Positions 26,186 to 37,218 are shown, counted from the first letter of the stretch. The stretch is DNA of 64,000 bases from Nevskia sp. (GCA_021732745.1 JAKFUK010000001.1:1438931-1502930); one strand, 5' to 3'. The notes: generated by a model not told the origin, from the letters alone. Translations and numbers: made by a program.

Positions 26186-26222
26186 GGACGGAAGCCGCGC
26201 GGGGTCCGCGCGGCTTCCGTCC
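26186..26222 (+). terminator. Long-stem terminator after the serine protease gene
   Basis: A perfect 17-bp stem (arms 26186-26202 and 26206-26222; GGACGGAAGCCGCGCGG) with a GGT loop, beginning 17 bp after the stop codon. Only two T residues follow, so it may act as a transcript-stabilising hairpin as much as a terminator. Confidence 0.7.
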
Positions 26223-26283
26223 TTGGGCAATCACGCCCCTGTTGCAGCGCACCAAGAATCGCGCCAACCCGTAAACTAGGCGA

Positions 26284-28155
<1,872 letters not shown>

Positions 28156-28158
28156 CAC

Positions 28159-28245
28159 GTAGGGTGGGCAGGCTTCATCTGCCCACAGATTCAGCTCGGT
28201 TCAACGGTCGGCGCACCATGGGCAGATACGGCCTGCCCACCCTAC
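28159..28245. repeat. GTAG REP inverted pair, stem variant GGTGGGCAG
   Basis: Near-identical in layout to 10443-10528: GTAG, hairpin GGTGGGCAG-GCTTCAT-CTGCCCACA, spacer, inverted copy ending CCACCCTAC. The left foot lies 3 bp after the ABC-F stop, and the right foot provides the TAG stop of the convergent GST gene. Confidence 0.82.
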
Positions 28246-29018
28246 AAGCGCTTTGCCGCTCGAATCAACACGGAATCGGCCGGTTCCGGCGTGCGGTGCT
28301 GTGCGTAGACCTCGCGCACCCAGGCCAGCGTCGGGTGTTGCAGCCAGGCGGCTGCGGAATCGGCGGCGACAGCGCGGAAATCAGGGGAACCGTAGAGCGG
28401 GTGCTGGTCCGGGCTGGCCAGCGGGGCCAGCAGGGCGCATAGGGTCAGGTCCTCGATTCCGAATGCGTTGCCTAGATACGGCCGATTCCCGCGGCGCTCG
28501 GCGATGCTGTCGAGTGCCGCCTCGATCTTTGCCCGCGCGCGGGCAATGCCGGCATCGTTCATTGCGAAGCGGCGGCGGAAGGCCGGCAGCATCAGCGGCA
28601 TGATCGCTTTCAGCACGGCGATCTCGGCCGCATTCGAGGCCAGCGTCCAGACCCGGATGATCTCGCGCGGATCGCTCAGCATCGGCGCGTAAGCCGCCAT
28701 CAGCACCGCGCGGCCCAGGCCGTCATGGCTGGCGGCGGCGGCCAGCGCTTCGTCGCGCGCTTCGTCTTCGTCGGGCAGCAGGCGGTCGATCAGGCCGCGC
28801 GTCGCCAGCCTGTGCAGGATGCGGTCGCTGCCCTGCACGCGCAGTCCGTCGCCAGTGACGATCGGCACGGTGCTGCCGTGGCGGCCGATGAACGGCGTGA
28901 CCGCCATGTGCAGCCCCGGCGTCAGCGCCCGTTCGACGAACGGCACGCCGGTGGCGAGCAGGGTCCAGCGAATCTTTTCGCTGAAGTGGGAAATGACGAA
29001 GCTGTGCAGGGTGAGCAT
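28242..29018 (-). CDS. Glutathione S-transferase family protein
   Basis: 258 residues. The N-terminal 80 form a thioredoxin-like GST domain (LHSFVISHFSEKIRWTLLATGVPF, then STVPIVTGDGLRVQGSDRIL with the glutathione gamma-Glu contact motif). The rest is the helical C-terminal domain with the N-capping-like GIEDLTLCALLAPLA. The start at 29018 fits the fold; upstream codons have no homology. Its TAG stop is exactly the foot of the neighbouring REP (AAG CGC TTG TAG). It is divergent from the RidA gene. Substrate unknown. Confidence 0.85.
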   Translation of the reverse strand: MLTLHSFVISHFSEKIRWTLLATGVPFVERALTPGLHMAVTPFIGRHGSTVPIVTGDGLRVQGSDRILHRLATRGLIDRLLPDEDEARDEALAAAASHDGLGRAVLMAAYAPMLSDPREIIRVWTLASNAAEIAVLKAIMPLMLPAFRRRFAMNDAGIARARAKIEAALDSIAERRGNRPYLGNAFGIEDLTLCALLAPLASPDQHPLYGSPDFRAVAADSAAAWLQHPTLAWVREVYAQHRTPEPADSVLIRAAKRL

Positions 29019-29182
29019 CGTTTTCGGATCGGCAAACAGGGCGGGAGCACCATGATGCCGTGCCGAAGATGACCGGAATGGCACAGCTCGCGAACCCGGC
29101 ACGAATTTCGCGCCAGTTTCGAGCCGCCATCGCGATTAAGCTCGCCGCTTGCCACCACGAACCGTTACCGGAGAGACCGAAC

Positions 29183-29704
29183 ATGAAGACAAAGACCGCA
29201 GGCGCGGCACTGCTGCTGACGATCGGCACCACCTTGCTCGGAGGCTGCGCGCTGCAGGCCCCGGTGGGCGAGGTCACCCGCATTTCCCTCGGTGATCCGA
29301 AGTTTCCGATCGCCGCCGCCGTCACCGTGCCGGCCGGCCACACCACCAGCTATCTGAGCGGCAATCTGCCCGATGTCGCCAATCCGGCCGCCGCGAAAGG
29401 CAGCGTCGAGGCCTATGGCAACACCGAAACGCAGACCGCGTCGGTCTTGAAGAAGCTCGGCGATACCTTGGCCAAGCTCGGTCTGGGCTATGGCGATGTG
29501 GTGTCGGCCACCGTGTTCCTGGTCGGCGATCCGGCGAAGAACGGCGATATCGACTTTGCCGGCATGAATGCGGCGTTCTCGAAGGTGTTCGGCTCTGAAA
29601 CCCAGCCCAACAAGCCGTCGCGGTCGACGGTGAAAGTGGCCGGTCTGGTCATTCCCGGTGCGCTGGTGGAGATCGACCTGATTGCCGTGCATCCGGCGAA
29701 GTAA
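29183..29704 (+). CDS. Lipoprotein-anchored RidA-family imine deaminase
   Basis: 173 residues. The first 22 form a lipoprotein signal ending in LLGGC, with alanine at +2, which predicts outer-membrane anchoring. The mature part is a RidA/YjgF/UK114 trimeric fold: SYLSGNLPDV, YGNTETQTASVLKKLGDTLAKLGLGYGDVVSATVFL, and the active-site arginine in KPSRSTVKVAGL followed by GALVEIDLIAV. RidA proteins normally act in the cytoplasm, hydrolysing reactive enamines/imines. An exported one next to a Tat-exported amine oxidase suggests it processes the imine made by that enzyme. GGAGAG precedes the ATG. Confidence 0.87.
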   Translation: MKTKTAGAALLLTIGTTLLGGCALQAPVGEVTRISLGDPKFPIAAAVTVPAGHTTSYLSGNLPDVANPAAAKGSVEAYGNTETQTASVLKKLGDTLAKLGLGYGDVVSATVFLVGDPAKNGDIDFAGMNAAFSKVFGSETQPNKPSRSTVKVAGLVIPGALVEIDLIAVHPAK

Positions 29705-30130
29705 GACTGCGGAACGGATGTCGCGATGCGATCCTTTGCGAAAATCCGCTCCGCGCTGAAAGAGTGCAGTTCACAGGCTCGAATCGGCAGCATTCAACCG
29801 CTTGACCCGCGCTTCTGCACTGCTTTTTGTTGATTTTCCTGCGTTGATGATTGCCCGCCACCGTCCGGATTTCCGGACGGGGACGGCTGCGCCGTGCCGG
29901 CCATTTCCGACACCTTTCCAGGGTCTTCGATCGAACCCTGAAGAATTGCTTCAAGCAATTGAATTAAATCAATATTGCTCTCAACGAACAACACCGATCC
30001 GGCGCTTTTCAAGCGCGTTTGACGCGGCATTTGCACCCCTCAGGAAGCTGGCACGTTCCTTGAAGAATCGTCATGGGACGTTTGCAATTTCTTGACATTG
30101 ATGAACTTCACATTAAGGGGTGCTGCCGCC
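29705..30130 (+). promoter_or_regulatory. Leader region of the TonB receptor operon with palindromes and a sigma-54-like site
   Basis: 426 bp without a supported gene. It holds three inverted repeats: CCGTCCGGA-TT-TCCGGACGG at 29861-29880, an AGGGT...AACCCT repeat near 29920-29940 and AATTGC-TTCAA-GCAATT near 29944-29960. At 30049-30064 the sequence TGGCACGTTCCTTGAA departs from the sigma-54 consensus at one key base (GA for GC at -12). An exact TTGACA at 30092-30097 has no good -10 partner. The long leader with several palindromes suggests regulated expression; none of the sites is certain. Confidence 0.35.
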
Positions 30131-32749
30131 GTGACCAAATTGAATCGGATACAGGATGGACTGGAGTCTCTCGCGCTTCGGCAACCGTTGTTCAGGGGCT
30201 ATTGCGCGCCGCTGGTGCTGTCGGCGGCGGTGGCCGTCTTGCTGCCGTCGCGGAGCCATGCCCAGGACGCAGCAGCCGAGGCGCCAGCCGCTGCTGTCGA
30301 AGTGGCGGCGGCCGGCACGCCGACCAGCGCCGTGGGCGCACAGCTTGAAGAAGTGGTGGTCACCGGCACCCGCGGCAAGGGCTTGCAGGCGTCCGAAACC
30401 CTGGCACCGGTGCAGGTGCTCAGTGCCGACACCCTGAAAAGCGCCGGCCAGCCCGACCTGATCGGCTCAATCGCCCAGATCGTGCCCTCGTTCACCGCCC
30501 AGGCGTTTGGCGGCGACCAGGCCAACCAGACCTTGTCGGCGAAGTTGCGCGGCGTGTCACCGAACCACGCGCTGGTGCTGATCAACGGCAAGCGGCGGCA
30601 CACCACGGCCAATCTCGCGGTGCTCGGCGGGCCGTTTCAGGGCGCGGCCTCGGCCGATCTCAACTTCATTCCGGTGTCCGCGATCAAGCGCGTTGAAGTG
30701 CTCACCGATGGTGCGGCCGCCCAGTACGGCACCGATGCCATTGCCGGCGTCATCAACATCATCCTCAAGGACAAGGACGAAGGCGGCACGGTCGACGGCA
30801 CCTACGGCGGCTACCTGAACGGCGGCGGCGACACCATCAACCTGTCGAGCAACATCGGTTTCAGTCTGGGGCCGGATGGCTTCATCAATCTCACCGGCGA
30901 AATTCGCAGGCGCGAACGCAGCGATCGTGGCGGCATTGATCCCCGGGTCACCAACCCGGGCAATCTGGCGACCTTCCCGAACTCCAATCTGCCGCTGGCC
31001 CCCGGGTATCCGTTCCTGAATCGCATCCAGGGCGATCCGGAAATCGACATCTACACCGGCTCCTACAACGCCGGCTACCAATTCGGCACCGTCAAGTTCT
31101 ACAGCTTCGGCACCTACGGCATCAAGAAGGCCAATTCGCACGAAAACTACCGCCTGCCGAGCCGCGCGTCCTACACGCCGCCGCCGATCACCGATTCCGG
31201 CGGCGACACCGTGCAGCCGCCGACCGAATATTTCTACCCCTTCGGTTTCAGTCCGCGCGAAGCGACCGATGAAGAGGATTTCGCCGCCACTTTCGGCGTC
31301 AAGGGCACGGTGTTCGGGGCTTGGGACTGGGATCTGAGCAGCACCTACGGCAAGGACGAAGTGAAGTTCTTCACGCTCGACTCCATCAATGCCGATCTCT
31401 ACGCGCTGAACGGCACCTCGCCGACCGATTTCTTCGGCGGCGTCTATCTGTCGAGCCAGCTGACCAACAATCTCGACGTGGTGCGCGAATTCGAGGTCGG
31501 GCTCAGCAGCCCGCTGAACGTGGCGGTCGGCATCGAGCAGCGCTACGAGAACTACCAGCTCAAGACCGGCGATCTGGCCTCGCGCTTCGGTTCCGGCGCG
31601 CAGTCGTTCCCGGGTGTGCAGGTCGGCGACGCCGGCTCGCACGGCCGCCACAACTACGCGCTGTATGTCGATCTGGCGACCTCGCCGATCAAGAACCTGC
31701 AGGTCGATATTGCCGGGCGACTCGAATACTTCACCGACTTCGGCAGCACCCTGGTCGGCAAGCTCAGTTCGCGCTACGACTTTTCGCCGACGGTGGCCGT
31801 CCGCGGCACGGTCAGCACCGGCTTCCGGGCACCGACCCTGGCGGAGTCCTATTACTCGGCCACCAACGTCGGCCCGCAGAGTGCCTTCGTGCAGTTGCCG
31901 CCGAACGCCGCAGCGGCCAGCCTGCTGGGTCTGGGCAGCGGCTTGCAGCCCGAGGAATCGACCAATCTGAGCGTGGGCTTGGTGCTGCATCCGACCCGCC
32001 AGCTCAGTGCCACGATCGACGCCTACCAGATCGAGATTCGCGACCGCATCGTCGGCTCCGGCACCCTGTTCAGCCAGTTCAACGGCGTGCCGGTGCCCGG
32101 TGCCGAAGCGATCACCGCCGCGATCATCGCCAACGGCAATGTGCTGGACCCCACCGTCACCGACACCGGCATCAACATCTTCGCCAACGGCCTGACCACG
32201 CGCACCCGCGGTGTCGACCTGGTGCTGAGCTACCCGGACAACTACGTCTGGGGCGCGGTGGACTGGTCGGTGAGTGCCAACTACAACAAGACCAAGGTCA
32301 CCAAGATCAATGCCAGCCCGGCGCAGCTTGGCGGTCAGTCCTTGTTCGATGCCGTGGCGCTGTCCGATCTGGAAACCGCATCACCGGAGTACCGCTTCAA
32401 CTTCAGCGGCGTCTGGAGCCTGAACCGCTTCACCGTCACCCTGCGCGAAACCATCTACGGGCCGGCGGCGGAGAAGGAAATCGGCAACGACGGCAGCATC
32501 TTCACCAACCGCATCAAGGTCACGCCGATCACCGATCTGGAACTGGGCTTCAAGGCGACCAGGAAGGTCAAGTTCAGCCTGGGCGCGAACAATCTGTTCA
32601 ACGTCTACCCGGATCAGAAGAACGCCGCACTGTTGCAGGGCTATCGTGACGGCAACAACAACTCGGCGGTGGCGATCTATCCGTCGTCGTTCTCGCCGTT
32701 CGGCTACAACGGTGGCTACTACTACGCCAAGCTCGGCTATACCTTCTGA
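30131..32749 (+). CDS. TonB-dependent outer-membrane receptor
   Basis: About 872 residues from the GTG at 30131, which has an AAGGGG at suitable distance; an in-frame ATG at 30101 lacks one. A signal peptide ends near SHAQDAA. A TonB box-like EEVVVTG precedes the plug domain (about residues 85-205: LRGVSPNHALVLINGKRR, ASADLNFIPVSAIKRVEVLTDGAAAQYGTDAIAGVINIILK). The barrel follows, with the usual FRAPTLAESY segment and a terminal aromatic residue (LGYTF). There is no N-terminal signalling domain. It probably imports a substrate for the amine oxidation genes that follow 95 bp downstream on the same strand. Confidence 0.92.
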   Translation: MTKLNRIQDGLESLALRQPLFRGYCAPLVLSAAVAVLLPSRSHAQDAAAEAPAAAVEVAAAGTPTSAVGAQLEEVVVTGTRGKGLQASETLAPVQVLSADTLKSAGQPDLIGSIAQIVPSFTAQAFGGDQANQTLSAKLRGVSPNHALVLINGKRRHTTANLAVLGGPFQGAASADLNFIPVSAIKRVEVLTDGAAAQYGTDAIAGVINIILKDKDEGGTVDGTYGGYLNGGGDTINLSSNIGFSLGPDGFINLTGEIRRRERSDRGGIDPRVTNPGNLATFPNSNLPLAPGYPFLNRIQGDPEIDIYTGSYNAGYQFGTVKFYSFGTYGIKKANSHENYRLPSRASYTPPPITDSGGDTVQPPTEYFYPFGFSPREATDEEDFAATFGVKGTVFGAWDWDLSSTYGKDEVKFFTLDSINADLYALNGTSPTDFFGGVYLSSQLTNNLDVVREFEVGLSSPLNVAVGIEQRYENYQLKTGDLASRFGSGAQSFPGVQVGDAGSHGRHNYALYVDLATSPIKNLQVDIAGRLEYFTDFGSTLVGKLSSRYDFSPTVAVRGTVSTGFRAPTLAESYYSATNVGPQSAFVQLPPNAAAASLLGLGSGLQPEESTNLSVGLVLHPTRQLSATIDAYQIEIRDRIVGSGTLFSQFNGVPVPGAEAITAAIIANGNVLDPTVTDTGINIFANGLTTRTRGVDLVLSYPDNYVWGAVDWSVSANYNKTKVTKINASPAQLGGQSLFDAVALSDLETASPEYRFNFSGVWSLNRFTVTLRETIYGPAAEKEIGNDGSIFTNRIKVTPITDLELGFKATRKVKFSLGANNLFNVYPDQKNAALLQGYRDGNNNSAVAIYPSSFSPFGYNGGYYYAKLGYTF

Positions 32750-32844
32750 GCCGCTGGCGGTGAATCACGGCGGCAATCTTTCGCGGATTGCCGCCTTTCC
32801 CGGTTTCCCTTGAGCCTGGCAGCCAACATCGGCAGGAGTCGTTC

Positions 32845-34443
32845 ATGAGCACACCCGCAACACCCGCGTCGATGACCCGGCGCGAGCTGCTGACCCTGAT
32901 CGGCAGCGTCGCCGGCAGCAGCGCGTCCTACACGGCGATGGCCGGCATGGGCCTGACCACGCCGTCCAACTACACCGGGCCGATCAAGCTCGAAGGCGAT
33001 CCGAAGGGGGCGTCGGTGCTGATCCTCGGTGCCGGCCTGGCCGGCATGGTCGCCGCGTATGAACTGCGCAAGGTCGGCTACAAGGTGCGGGTGCTGGAGT
33101 ACAACACCCGCGCCGGTGGCCGCAACTGGACCTTGCGCGGCGGCGACAGCTACACCGAACTCGGCGGCATCACCCAGACCTGCGGCTTCGACAAGGGCCT
33201 GTACATCAATCCCGGCCCCTGGCGCATTCCCCATCACCATCACGGCGTGCTCGACTACTGCCGGCGCTTCGGGGTCGCGCTCGAACCCTATGTGCAGGTC
33301 AACTACAACGCCCTCGTGCATTCGACCAAGGCCTTCGGCGGCAAGCCGCAGCGCTTCCGCGAAATCCAGTCCGACTATCAGGGTCAGATCGCCGAACTGC
33401 TGGCCAAGGCCACGCAGCAGCACAAGCTCGACGAACTGGTGACCAAGGAAGACCAGGAAATGCTGCTGGAATCGCTCAAGGACTGGGGAGCCCTGGACGA
33501 GCACCACGCCTACGCGCCGGGCCGCGAAAGCAGCGAGCGTCGCGGTTACGAAAAGCTGCCGGGCGGGGGCGTATCGGCCGTACCGGTGTTCTCCAAGAAC
33601 ATCATTCCGTTTTCGCCGCTGCTGCATTCGCAACTGTGGGGTGCCATCGGGGCCGGCCAGAATTTCGAGATGCAGACCATGCTGTTCCAGCCGGTCGGCG
33701 GCATGGACAAGATCGGCGATGCCTTCAAGCGCCAGGTCAACGACCTGATCCAGTACAACGCCAAGGTCACCCGCATCCAGCAGGCCCCGGGCAAGGTCAC
33801 GGTGAGCTATGTCGATGCCGTGAAAGGCGGTGCGCCGCGCACCGCCACTGCCGACTGGTGCCTGTGCACCATTCCGCTGTCGGTGCTGAGCCAGATCGAG
33901 ATCGACGTCGGCGATGACATGCAGGCGGCGATCAACGCCGTGCCGTACGCGGCTTCGACCAAGGTCGGCCTGCAGTTCAAGCGCCGCTTCTGGGAGGAGG
34001 ACGAGCACATCTACGGCGGCATCACCTACACCGACCTGCCGATCCGGGTGATCGCCTATCCGAACAACGGCTATCACTCGGCCGGCAAGGGCGTGCTGCT
34101 GGGCGGCTACATGTTCGGCCCCAATGCCTACGAGTTCACGTCATTGCCACCAGCGGAAAGAGTGCGCCGGGCCGTGGAATACGGTGCGCAGATTCACCCG
34201 CAGTACAAGACCGAGTTCGACAACGGCATCGCCGTGGCCTGGCATCGCGTGCCCTGGACGCTCGGCTGCCTCGGCGTCTGGACCGACGAACGCCGCGCCG
34301 AGCACTACCAGAACCTCTGCCAGATCGACGGCCGCTTCCTGGTGGCCGGCGAGCATGCGTCCTACATCCCGGGCTGGCAGGAGGGCGCGGTGCTGTCCTC
34401 GCTGGACGCCATCACCCGCCTGCACCAGCGCGTCGTCGCCTGA
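32845..34443 (+). CDS. Tat-exported flavin amine oxidase
   Basis: 532 residues. The N-terminus has a twin-arginine signal (TRRELLTLIGSVAGSSASY). The FAD-binding dinucleotide motif is VLILGAGLAGMVAAYELRKVGYKVRVLE, followed by NTRAGGRNWT. The C-terminus has the second FAD motif (GRFLVAGEHASYIPGWQEGAVLSSL). This is the flavin monoamine oxidase / L-amino acid oxidase family, which oxidises amines to imines. The cytochrome c gene starts 8 bp after the stop, so electrons may go to cytochrome c rather than to oxygen, making it a dehydrogenase in practice. The substrate could be an amino acid or polyamine; that cannot be decided here. Confidence 0.9.
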   Translation: MSTPATPASMTRRELLTLIGSVAGSSASYTAMAGMGLTTPSNYTGPIKLEGDPKGASVLILGAGLAGMVAAYELRKVGYKVRVLEYNTRAGGRNWTLRGGDSYTELGGITQTCGFDKGLYINPGPWRIPHHHHGVLDYCRRFGVALEPYVQVNYNALVHSTKAFGGKPQRFREIQSDYQGQIAELLAKATQQHKLDELVTKEDQEMLLESLKDWGALDEHHAYAPGRESSERRGYEKLPGGGVSAVPVFSKNIIPFSPLLHSQLWGAIGAGQNFEMQTMLFQPVGGMDKIGDAFKRQVNDLIQYNAKVTRIQQAPGKVTVSYVDAVKGGAPRTATADWCLCTIPLSVLSQIEIDVGDDMQAAINAVPYAASTKVGLQFKRRFWEEDEHIYGGITYTDLPIRVIAYPNNGYHSAGKGVLLGGYMFGPNAYEFTSLPPAERVRRAVEYGAQIHPQYKTEFDNGIAVAWHRVPWTLGCLGVWTDERRAEHYQNLCQIDGRFLVAGEHASYIPGWQEGAVLSSLDAITRLHQRVVA

Positions 34444-34451
34444 GCACGATC

Positions 34452-34877
34452 ATGAAAAAGCCCAAGAATCCTGCGGGTCTGCGGTTCCTTTGCGTGCTCA
34501 CAGCAGCGCTGGTGACCACCACGGCGCAGGCGCAGAGCGATCTGAGTTCCGGCGCCGTGTTCAGCACCGGGCCAAGCTTCGCGCAGCGCGACGGCCGCGC
34601 GCTGTACGAAGCCATCTGTCAGGGCTGCCACATGCCCGACGCCAAAGGTGCGGTCGGTGCCGGCCGTTATCCTGCGCTGGCCGGCAATGCCAATCTGGCG
34701 GCGGCGCGCTATCCGGCGACGGTCGTGGTCAATGGCCTGCGAGCGATGCCGGCTTTCGGCGATCAGCTCGATGACCAGCAGATTGCCGAAGTCGTCAACT
34801 ACGTGCGCAGCCATTTCGGCAACGATTTCAAAGACCTGCTCGACGCAGGCACGGTGAAGTCACTGCGGCCGAAGTAG
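34452..34877 (+). CDS. Periplasmic mono-haem cytochrome c
   Basis: 141 residues with a signal peptide ([16 protein letters not shown]) and one haem-binding CQGCH in a class I cytochrome c fold ([31 protein letters not shown]; axial methionine probably in [29 protein letters not shown]). It starts 8 bp after the flavin oxidase gene and is almost certainly its partner, passing electrons to the respiratory chain. It ends tail-to-tail with the YkgJ-like gene, overlapping by 18 bp. Confidence 0.93.
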   Translation: MKKPKNPAGLRFLCVLTAALVTTTAQAQSDLSSGAVFSTGPSFAQRDGRALYEAICQGCHMPDAKGAVGAGRYPALAGNANLAAARYPATVVVNGLRAMPAFGDQLDDQQIAEVVNYVRSHFGNDFKDLLDAGTVKSLRPK

Positions 34878-35150
34878 CGGCGCCGTTGCCCGTTCGAGCC
34901 GATCAAGAAAAGCCAGCGCCTCGGCACGGGCGCTTCCGCACATCGCAGGATCAGGCTTGAGGCCGCTGCACACCGTCGGCCTGCGCGGATCGCCGAAGAT
35001 CGCGCAGCTTTGGTCATCGCGCAGTTGCACGCAGCGCACGCCGGCCGGTTTGCCGTCCGGCATGCCGGGAATGGCGGAAGAAATCGACGGTGCGATGCAG
35101 CAGGCACCGCAGCCGGGGCGGCATGACGCAACGCCGGCTGCGGGCTTCAT
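34860..35150 (-). CDS. YkgJ-family cysteine cluster protein
   Basis: 96 residues with the YkgJ/Fli-type cysteine pattern: CRPGCGACC, later [24 protein letters not shown]. These small proteins are thought to bind zinc or an iron-sulfur centre; no reaction is established. The start at 35150 lies 8 bp after the stop of the GFA-family gene, and together with the LysR gene they make one compact operon. The frame upstream of 35150 belongs to the GFA gene in another phase. Confidence 0.82.
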   Translation of the reverse strand: MKPAAGVASCRPGCGACCIAPSISSAIPGMPDGKPAGVRCVQLRDDQSCAIFGDPRRPTVCSGLKPDPAMCGSARAEALAFLDRLERATAPLLRPQ

Positions 35151-35158
35151 CGACCGCT

Positions 35159-35566
35159 TCAGCCGGGCATCCGCTCGAAACCCGGCAGGCCTTCGACGAC
35201 GCCGTGCCAGCTCGGCTTGTCGATGGTGAAGACGGCGAAATCGGGCTTGCCGAAGATCGAGGTCTGATCGAGCGAGCCGGCCTTGAGCAGCACCATGCCG
35301 GGGATGGCCGGTGTGCGGCTGGTCAGCGGCGTGCCGCAGTCGCCGCAGAATTCGCGAGTGACCGGAGACGGCAGATCGCTGCGGCTGAACCGTTTCGGCG
35401 TGCCCTTGACGTAGTGGAACGCGGCGTCCGGCAAGCCCATCACCGGATTGGGGCCGCCGCCGGAGATGTACTGGCATTCGCGGCAATGGCATTGCGCGCG
35501 CAACTGCGGCTCGGCCTCCGCTGCATAACGCACCGCACCGCAGTAGCAGCCGCCTTCGATCTTCAT
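35159..35566 (-). CDS. GFA/CENP-V family protein
   Basis: 135 residues with the zinc-binding layout of the GFA family: [18 protein letters not shown] and FCGDCGTPL. The founding annotation is glutathione-dependent formaldehyde-activating enzyme, but the enzyme role of most members is unproven. Its ATG overlaps the LysR stop in an ATGA, so it is translated from the LysR transcript. Confidence 0.9.
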   Translation of the reverse strand: MKIEGGCYCGAVRYAAEAEPQLRAQCHCRECQYISGGGPNPVMGLPDAAFHYVKGTPKRFSRSDLPSPVTREFCGDCGTPLTSRTPAIPGMVLLKAGSLDQTSIFGKPDFAVFTIDKPSWHGVVEGLPGFERMPG

Positions 35567-36516
35567 GTCGCGCTCCTCTTCGTTGTTCTGGTCCTCGAAG
35601 TATGCCGTTGTGCATCGACGCGGGTGCAGTTGGCAGCCACCGTTTCGCGCAGGATTTCGCTGAGTTTCAGCAAGCCGGGACCGGCATAATCACGGTCGGC
35701 AAAGATCAGATACAGGGTCAGGAAGCGTTCGGCCCCGTCGCGCAGCGGCAGGGCTTTCAGGCTGCCGACGGCCAGTTCGTCGACGATCTTGTCCTCCGGA
35801 AACCAGGAAAAGCCGTAGCCCATCGCCACTGCCTGGATCGAGGTCGACATCTGGCTGACCACCCAGCGCTGCTTGGCCTCGAGCGACTGCTGGCGCGGAT
35901 CGCGCGCCGCACCGGAATCGCGCACCACCAGATGACGGTGGTTGCGCAGGTCGTTGGGCGTCAGCGGGCGGTTAAGTTGATGCAGCGGATGGTCCGGATG
36001 CGCCACAGCCAGAAAGCGCAGATTGATCAGCGCTTCGCCGAGAAAACCCTGCGGAATCACCGGTGCGATCGCCAGATCGGCCCGGCCAGACAGCAGCGCT
36101 TCCGAGGTGCCGCCGATCACCGATTCGATCAGTTCGATGCGCGTATGCGGGCTGACCTCGCCGAACGCGGCGAGTGCGGGCAGCAGCACCCGGTTCGGAA
36201 AGATGACTTCCACCGCCAGCCGCAGCTCGGCCTCCCAGCCGGCCGACAACTGCCCGGCAGCGCGCTCCAGGCCGGTGGCTTCGTCGAGCAGCGCCTTGGC
36301 CCGGCGCACCAGCAACTGGCCGGTGGCGGTCAGCACCGCTTTCCGGCCCTGTATTTCAAAGGCTTTCAGCCCGAGCCGCGATTCGATCTGCTGCACCGCG
36401 TAGCTGATCGCCGACTGGCTCTTGTGCAGCGCTTCCGCCGCCTGCGCATAGCCGCCGGCTTCCACCACCGCGAGCAGCGCGCGCCATTGTTCGAGGGTGA
36501 TGTGGGGGCTGGGCAT
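35563..36516 (-). CDS. LysR-family transcription regulator
   Basis: 317 residues. The N-terminal winged HTH ([44 protein letters not shown]) is followed by a periplasmic-binding-protein-like effector domain. It is divergent from DoxX-pirin, the classical placement of a LysR activator and its target. It also heads an operon with GFA and YkgJ genes. DoxX-pirin pairs with a nearby LysR gene are frequent in proteobacteria. The effector is unknown. Confidence 0.92.
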   Translation of the reverse strand: MPSPHITLEQWRALLAVVEAGGYAQAAEALHKSQSAISYAVQQIESRLGLKAFEIQGRKAVLTATGQLLVRRAKALLDEATGLERAAGQLSAGWEAELRLAVEVIFPNRVLLPALAAFGEVSPHTRIELIESVIGGTSEALLSGRADLAIAPVIPQGFLGEALINLRFLAVAHPDHPLHQLNRPLTPNDLRNHRHLVVRDSGAARDPRQQSLEAKQRWVVSQMSTSIQAVAMGYGFSWFPEDKIVDELAVGSLKALPLRDGAERFLTLYLIFADRDYAGPGLLKLSEILRETVAANCTRVDAQRHTSRTRTTKRSAT

Positions 36517-36543
36517 GGGGTTCGTGAGGTGTTGGGCGTGAGG

Positions 36544-36603
36544 GTTGGATCGGCGCGTGCTTTCGGAAGTGCCTTGAATGGCACTTCCGAGCGTCGATCC
36601 AAC
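36544..36603. repeat. Nested inverted repeat in the LysR-DoxX gap
   Basis: An inner perfect repeat CGGAAGTGCC-TTGAAT-GGCACTTCCG (36564-36589) lies within outer arms GTTGGATCG (36544-36552) and CGATCCAAC (36595-36603). Placed 28 bp upstream of the LysR start. It could be a regulator site or a REP-like hairpin without a GTAG foot; the loop (ATTCAA on the minus strand) resembles that of the GTAG REPs. Confidence 0.6.
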
Positions 36604-36758
36604 GGGCGGCAGCCCTGGGTGAGGCGTCGGCCGGGAAGCAAAGCTATCAAATGATTAGATTGAAACAAGTGAAAACTTATGCTTTTTAATCGACTTCGAC
36701 AATCGTTCAATACGTCCACCGAAGCAGCCCCTCTCAACTCGACGCACCGGAGACCGAC
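36604..36758. promoter_or_regulatory. LysR/DoxX divergent promoter region
   Basis: An AT-rich block at about 36645-36715 (TGATTAGATTGAAACAAG and the following TTATGCTTTTTAATC) contrasts with the surrounding GC-rich DNA and probably holds the promoters and LysR binding site. GGAG lies before the DoxX ATG. No exact T-N11-A box could be singled out. Confidence 0.4.
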
Positions 36759-37184
36759 ATGAACACCGCCACCCTCAGCGCAGCCCGCACCACCCCATCC
36801 ACCACCCTGGCCGACAGCGCCGGGCTTGCCGGCCGCGTCCTGCTGGCGGCGATGTTCCTGCTGGCCGGCATCACCAAGATCAGCGGCTATGCCGGCACGG
36901 CAGGCTACATGGCTTCGGTCGGGGTACCGGCGGCCTTGCTGCTGGCGGTGATCGCGCTGGAAATCGGCGGTGCCATCGCCATCATCATCGGCTTCCAGAC
37001 GCGCCTCGTGGCGCTGGCGCTGGCCGGTTTCACGCTGGCGGCGGCCGCGCTGTTCCACTCGAACTTCGCTGATCAGATGCAGATGCTCCTGTTCCTGAAG
37101 AACATTTCGGTGGCCGGTGGCTTCCTGGTACTGGCCGCCTACGGTGCCGGGCGCTATAGCTTCGATGCCCGCCGCAAGGCCTGA
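36759..37184 (+). CDS. DoxX-family membrane protein
   Basis: 141 residues with four hydrophobic helices and the family segment GRVLLAAMFLLAGITKISGYAGTAGYMASVGVP. DoxX/DoxD-like proteins are small inner-membrane proteins linked to redox and thiosulfate or sulfur stress in various bacteria. Pirin follows after a REP pair, and LysR is divergent. A role in an oxidative or electrophile response is inference from the neighbours. Confidence 0.9.
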   Translation: MNTATLSAARTTPSTTLADSAGLAGRVLLAAMFLLAGITKISGYAGTAGYMASVGVPAALLLAVIALEIGGAIAIIIGFQTRLVALALAGFTLAAAALFHSNFADQMQMLLFLKNISVAGGFLVLAAYGAGRYSFDARRKA

Positions 37185-37218
37185 TCCCCATCCGGATTCA
37201 TTCAAACGCCCACCTTCC

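Noticed and set aside
29861-29880. Palindrome after the RidA gene as its terminator
   Set aside because: It lies about 157 bp after the stop and has no T run, so termination there is unsupported.
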